From positions 1 to 22,587 of IMG/VR virus record IMGVR_UViG_3300034375_004191: a DNA stretch of 22,587 nt. One strand, written 5' to 3'. The notes beneath the pieces were generated by a model. The model saw only the letters and a program-made list of their open reading frames with translations. It was not told where the DNA came from and did not search any database. Both the position numbers and the translations under genes were made by a program. The stretch is from a virus. Below are positions 20,021 to 22,587 of this stretch, piece after piece. Position 1 is the stretch's first letter, and every line of letters begins with the position of its first letter.

Positions 20021-20087
20021 ACTATTGAGAACAAAGAGCAACTAGGTTGGAAACCCCCACTACTATTACCCTCTTTACCTCAATAGT
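20021..20087 (+). promoter_or_regulatory. Structured 5' leader hairpin of the terminase mRNA
   Basis: ACTATTGAG (20021-20029) pairs with CTCAATAGT (20079-20087), nine perfect base pairs. Then AAAGAG (20033-20038) pairs with CTCTTT (20071-20076), with a small asymmetric internal loop between. The apical part (20039-20070) contains GGAAAACC copy 4 and a possible GGTT-GGA-AACC mini-stem. The hairpin begins at the predicted transcript start, so it may stabilise the mRNA or bind a regulator. Confidence 0.55.
20041..20068 (+). repeat. GGAAAACC element, diverged copy 4
   Basis: ACTAGGTTGGAAACCCCCAC followed by TACTATTA resembles copy 1 (ACTAGGTAGGAAAACCACTA followed by CTACTTAG) with a 2-nt length difference. 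It is oriented with the rightward transcript, in the apical loop of the leader hairpin. Confidence 0.45.
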
Positions 20088-20138
20088 TATTAAGGTAGTT
20101 ACTAATTCGTACTATATTGTGTTGAAAGGATAAACATT

Positions 20139-20552
20139 TTGTCCCTTGAAGACCCTAAGCCTGTAAAGAGAGGGCGAGGTAGACCTAGAAAAACTGAAGT
20201 AGAAGCAAAAAAGAAACGAAATAAGGTTGGACGTCCACCAGGAGAAGCCGCGAGGATCAAAGAGTTTCATGCTAGGTTGTTAGCAACAAGTGGTGAGACA
20301 GTAATCAATACGATTATTAAGAAAGCACTCGATGACGATGACAAAGATCAGGTAGCTTGTCTTAAAATGTGTATTGACAGGGTGCTTCCGATGTCTTATT
20401 TTGAAAAGGACAAGGATGCTAGAAGAGGTAATGTATCTATTCAGATTTCAATGGTTGGGGATGCGAAAGCAATTGTGGATCAGACAGAAGAGGAAGAACA
20501 AGATTATCAAGATGTTGAATTCGAGACGATAGATGTCCGATCTGAAGATTAA
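20139..20552 (+). CDS. terS: Small terminase subunit-like protein with AT-hooks (137 aa)
   Basis: Recognises phage DNA for packaging and loads the large subunit. Residues about 8-20 (KRGRGRPRKTE) and 28-35 (KVGRPPGEA) are two AT-hook-like GRP motifs for minor-groove binding. A helical core (VINTIIKKALDDDDKDQVACLKMCIDRVLPM) follows in two pieces, and the acidic tail EEEEQDYQDVEFETIDV probably contacts the large subunit. The start is TTG 20139 with AAAGGA 8 nt upstream; the preceding in-frame ATT is at better spacing (5 nt), and there is no ATG. It overlaps terL by 20 nt. Assignment rests on AT-hooks and position. Confidence 0.75.
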   Translation: MSLEDPKPVKRGRGRPRKTEVEAKKKRNKVGRPPGEAARIKEFHARLLATSGETVINTIIKKALDDDDKDQVACLKMCIDRVLPMSYFEKDKDARRGNVSIQISMVGDAKAIVDQTEEEEQDYQDVEFETIDVRSED

Positions 20553-21804
20553 ATTACTTCCTTGGCAACAAGAAGTCTGGACTGATAACGCTAGATTCAA
20601 AGTTATAGCAGCAGGAAGACGTACAGGTAAAAGTAGGATGGCAGCGTGGAGACTAATAGTTTCTGCGTTAGAAGCAAAGAAGGGTCATGTGTGGTATGTC
20701 GCCCCTACGCAGCAGCAAGCTAGGGACATTATGTGGCAACAGCTACTGGAGTTAGCACATCCGGTAATAACTAATAGTCATGTAAACAACATGCAGATCA
20801 CATTAGTTAACGGATCTGTCATATCGTTAAAAGGTGCTGACAGACCTGAGACGATGCGAGGTGTAGCTTTAAAGTTTGTCGTACTCGATGAGTATGCAGA
20901 TATTAAACCTACAGTATTTGAACAGATTTTAAGACCTGCGTTGGCTGACTTGAAAGGTCATGCAGTTTTTATAGGAACACCGAAGGGACGTAATCACTTC
21001 TATGATATCTATAAGCTAGGTCAGAGTAGTAGACCAGAAGCAAAGGATTGGAAGAGTTGGCACTTTACTAGTTTTGATAATCCATTACTAGATAAAGAAG
21101 AAATTGAAGTAGCTAAGAACACCATGTCTACGTTTGCATTTAGACAGGAGTTTATGGCTAGTTTTGAAGCACCACAGTCAGACTTATTTAAAGAAGACTG
21201 GGTGATAATAAAGGATAAAGAGGAAGAACCGGAGCATGGAACTTACTATATGGGGGTTGACCTTGCAGGTTTTGAAAACGTATCTTCTCAGGCAAGTAAT
21301 AAAAAGAAGTATCTAGACCAGACAGCTATAGCCATTGTCAAGGTAGGCGATGACAATAAATGGTGGGTTGATAAGGTTGACGCAGGAAGGTGGGATATTA
21401 AAGAGATATGCGAGAGGATTCTAAATCATGTCCGCTTATACGACATACAAGTAATTGGAATCGAAAAAGGTGCATTAAAAAGAGCGTTGATGCCATATCT
21501 CACAGAGATGATGCTAAAGCAAGCAGTTTATCCCAGGATAGACGAAGTAGCTTTAGGAAACAAAAGTAAGGTCGATAAGATTATTGGTGCTTTACAAGGT
21601 AGGTTTGAACATAAACAGATAGAGTTACGCGATGGAGACTGGATACCAGCATTTAAGGACGAATTACTTAACTTCCCTACTACTGGCGTACACGATGACA
21701 TGGTTGATTCTCTTAGTTTGATAGCACACATAGCTAATGCAGCAGTGTATTTTGAAGACTACGACGATGATTACGAACCCTTAGACATAATATCAGGATA
21801 TTAA
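20533..21804 (+). CDS. terL: Terminase large subunit (ATPase-nuclease, 423 aa)
   Basis: The packaging motor that translocates and cuts phage DNA at the portal. Walker A is GRRTGKS (28-34), Walker B KFVVLDEYA with D119/E120, and the coupling motif is IGTPKG (147-152). The C-terminal RNase H-like nuclease shows YMGVDLAG (D243), VIGIEKG (E311) and HDDMVDSLS (D388/D392). The length is typical. It starts 20 nt inside terS, consistent with coupling. It should act with the upstream AT-hook protein and a portal outside this window. Confidence 0.95.
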   Translation: MSDLKIKLLPWQQEVWTDNARFKVIAAGRRTGKSRMAAWRLIVSALEAKKGHVWYVAPTQQQARDIMWQQLLELAHPVITNSHVNNMQITLVNGSVISLKGADRPETMRGVALKFVVLDEYADIKPTVFEQILRPALADLKGHAVFIGTPKGRNHFYDIYKLGQSSRPEAKDWKSWHFTSFDNPLLDKEEIEVAKNTMSTFAFRQEFMASFEAPQSDLFKEDWVIIKDKEEEPEHGTYYMGVDLAGFENVSSQASNKKKYLDQTAIAIVKVGDDNKWWVDKVDAGRWDIKEICERILNHVRLYDIQVIGIEKGALKRALMPYLTEMMLKQAVYPRIDEVALGNKSKVDKIIGALQGRFEHKQIELRDGDWIPAFKDELLNFPTTGVHDDMVDSLSLIAHIANAAVYFEDYDDDYEPLDIISGY

Positions 21805-21805
21805 T

Positions 21806-22587
21806 ATGGCTGATGATTACATGACAAGTCTTTTAGAAAGACTAGGAAGAAATAAGAGTGCTGAAGGCATTACACAAGACCCTTATGCTAATGTAACACC
21901 AGAACAAGCTAAGATGGTTGGAGAGTTTGCTCCTGTTACTGGAGAAGCTATTGGAGCTTATGATACTTACAACTATGCTAAAGAAGGAGACTACTTAAAC
22001 GCTGGTATATCTGGTGTTGCTACACTTGCAGGTGCTTTGCCTGGTGTATTTGGTCTTGGCGGTGTAGTAAGGCAAGGAGTAAAAACAGCCTTAACAAAAG
22101 CAGCAACATCGTTAGATTTACTTAAAGCTAAACCAAAACCAATGGCATCATCAGATTCAAACGCTTTTGAAGTTTTGAATATTACAGACGATAGTAAAGA
22201 GGCTTGGAGAGATGCTAATAGATTACCTAACAAAAACAAACCTCCTGAAGAAGCTAGACAGGCTTTAATAGAACAAGTACAACTATTAGAAGAAGGAAAA
22301 AACACTCCTGATGAGTTTAGAAGATACGTTGATACAAAGACTCCTTACTTTTTGCACGATTCCGTACCTGAAGTAGATTCATTTGAAAGAATAGCTAATA
22401 GTCTTCCACAAGAAAGTTCAATTCTTAGGAATGGAATTATAGGTGTTAATAAACAAATACCAGAAGGAACTCTTGTAGGCTCTCGTTATGATGTTAGGGC
22501 ATTTGAAAATTTTGGAACGTATGTAGGGACAATACACGATCCTGCTAAACAAGGAAATGTATATGGTTATTCTCCTACAGCAGCTTT
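21806..22587 (+). CDS. Large protein downstream of terL, partial, function unknown
   Basis: Begins ATG 21806, one base after the terL stop, and is open to the window end (260 codons seen). It begins MADDYMTSLLERLGRNKSAE. Residues about 60-95 are small and hydrophobic (AGISGVATLAGALPGVFGLG), as in membrane-active ejection proteins, and a Lys-rich helix follows. From about residue 190 a different, globular part begins (YFLHDSVPEV, then IPEGTLVGSRYDVRAFENFG and GTIHDPAKQGNVYGYSPTA). The second half resembles domains I vaguely recall from large virion or toxin-like phage proteins, but no name is safe. Confidence 0.7.
   Translation, partial: MADDYMTSLLERLGRNKSAEGITQDPYANVTPEQAKMVGEFAPVTGEAIGAYDTYNYAKEGDYLNAGISGVATLAGALPGVFGLGGVVRQGVKTALTKAATSLDLLKAKPKPMASSDSNAFEVLNITDDSKEAWRDANRLPNKNKPPEEARQALIEQVQLLEEGKNTPDEFRRYVDTKTPYFLHDSVPEVDSFERIANSLPQESSILRNGIIGVNKQIPEGTLVGSRYDVRAFENFGTYVGTIHDPAKQGNVYGYSPTAA

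Larger units (their letters stand above)
19448..20138. other. Intergenic control region between divergent arms
   Basis: About 690 bp without a standard gene. From left to right it holds two micro-ORFs on the - strand, a 30-bp-spaced CCACTATGT direct repeat (19539 and 19569), the palindromic direct repeats at 19717-19780 and a G7 run at 19791-19797. It continues with a CTAGC-TTCA-GCTAG hairpin (19817-19830), GGAAAACC copy 3, divergent promoters, and the terS leader hairpin containing copy 4. Open frames on the + strand here look like noise. It is probably the main transcription start region and possibly a replication origin. Confidence 0.7.

Noticed and set aside
1-22587. CRISPR arrays, tRNA genes, insertion sequences, integrase or attachment sites
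   Set aside because: No regularly spaced repeats, cloverleaf-like sequences, transposase or recombinase motifs were seen on either strand.

Overview
The window looks like part of a tailed, short-tailed (podovirus-type) bacteriophage genome, most plausibly a marine T7-like or cobavirus-like phage. The basis is an AT-rich, densely packed genome with a T7-style replication set: gp4-like primase-helicase, family A DNA polymerase, ssDNA-binding protein, FEN-type exonuclease and PD-(D/E)XK nuclease. It also has an adenosylcobalamin-dependent class II ribonucleotide reductase, a two-subunit terminase and a run of internal-virion-type proteins. No rRNA, tRNA, CRISPR array, insertion sequence, integrase or phage RNA polymerase gene is visible. 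Family placement rests on recalled gene content, not on a search.

Layout. (1) 1-6832, + strand: end of an unknown gene, a Cys-rich micro-protein, then large virion/ejection-type proteins (332, 339, 949 and 308 aa), a lysozyme-like domain protein and a 51-aa membrane peptide. (2) 6833-19447, - strand: one continuous leftward block. Transcription runs from about 19.4 kb down through a dozen or more very small early-type genes (19.4-16.0 kb), then primase-helicase, C5 methyltransferase, a 46-aa membrane peptide, DNA polymerase, SSB, exonuclease, nuclease, metallophosphoesterase, small proteins, nrdJ and an HExxH mini-protein. Its last stop codon directly abuts the last stop of the rightward block, and a candidate rightward terminator lies inside the opposing gene. 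(3) 19448-20138: a 0.69-kb control region with divergent sigma70-like promoters sharing a -35 area, palindromic direct repeats, a structured 5' leader and copies of a repeated motif. (4) 20139-22587, + strand: small and large terminase and the start of a further large gene. Most neighbouring genes overlap as ATGA, TAATG or TGATG, which implies strong translational coupling.

How it fits together: the leftward block would be the early and replication arm (host takeover, nucleotide supply, DNA copying, DNA modification), and the rightward genes the packaging, virion and lysis arm. The strong host-type promoter, with no phage polymerase visible, suggests reliance on host RNA polymerase, at least here.

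Most notable: a 231-codon open frame lies almost entirely inside the cytosine methyltransferase gene in the +1 frame. It has its own Shine-Dalgarno/TTG start and a protein signature (WPTP repeats, then LNPMWVEWLMGFPVGWTDL) that looks like a genuine conserved family. Others are a nuclease whose only plausible full-length start is ATC behind a perfect AAGGAGG, a repeated ~20-bp element at the control regions, and a terS mRNA leader that starts exactly at a long hairpin.
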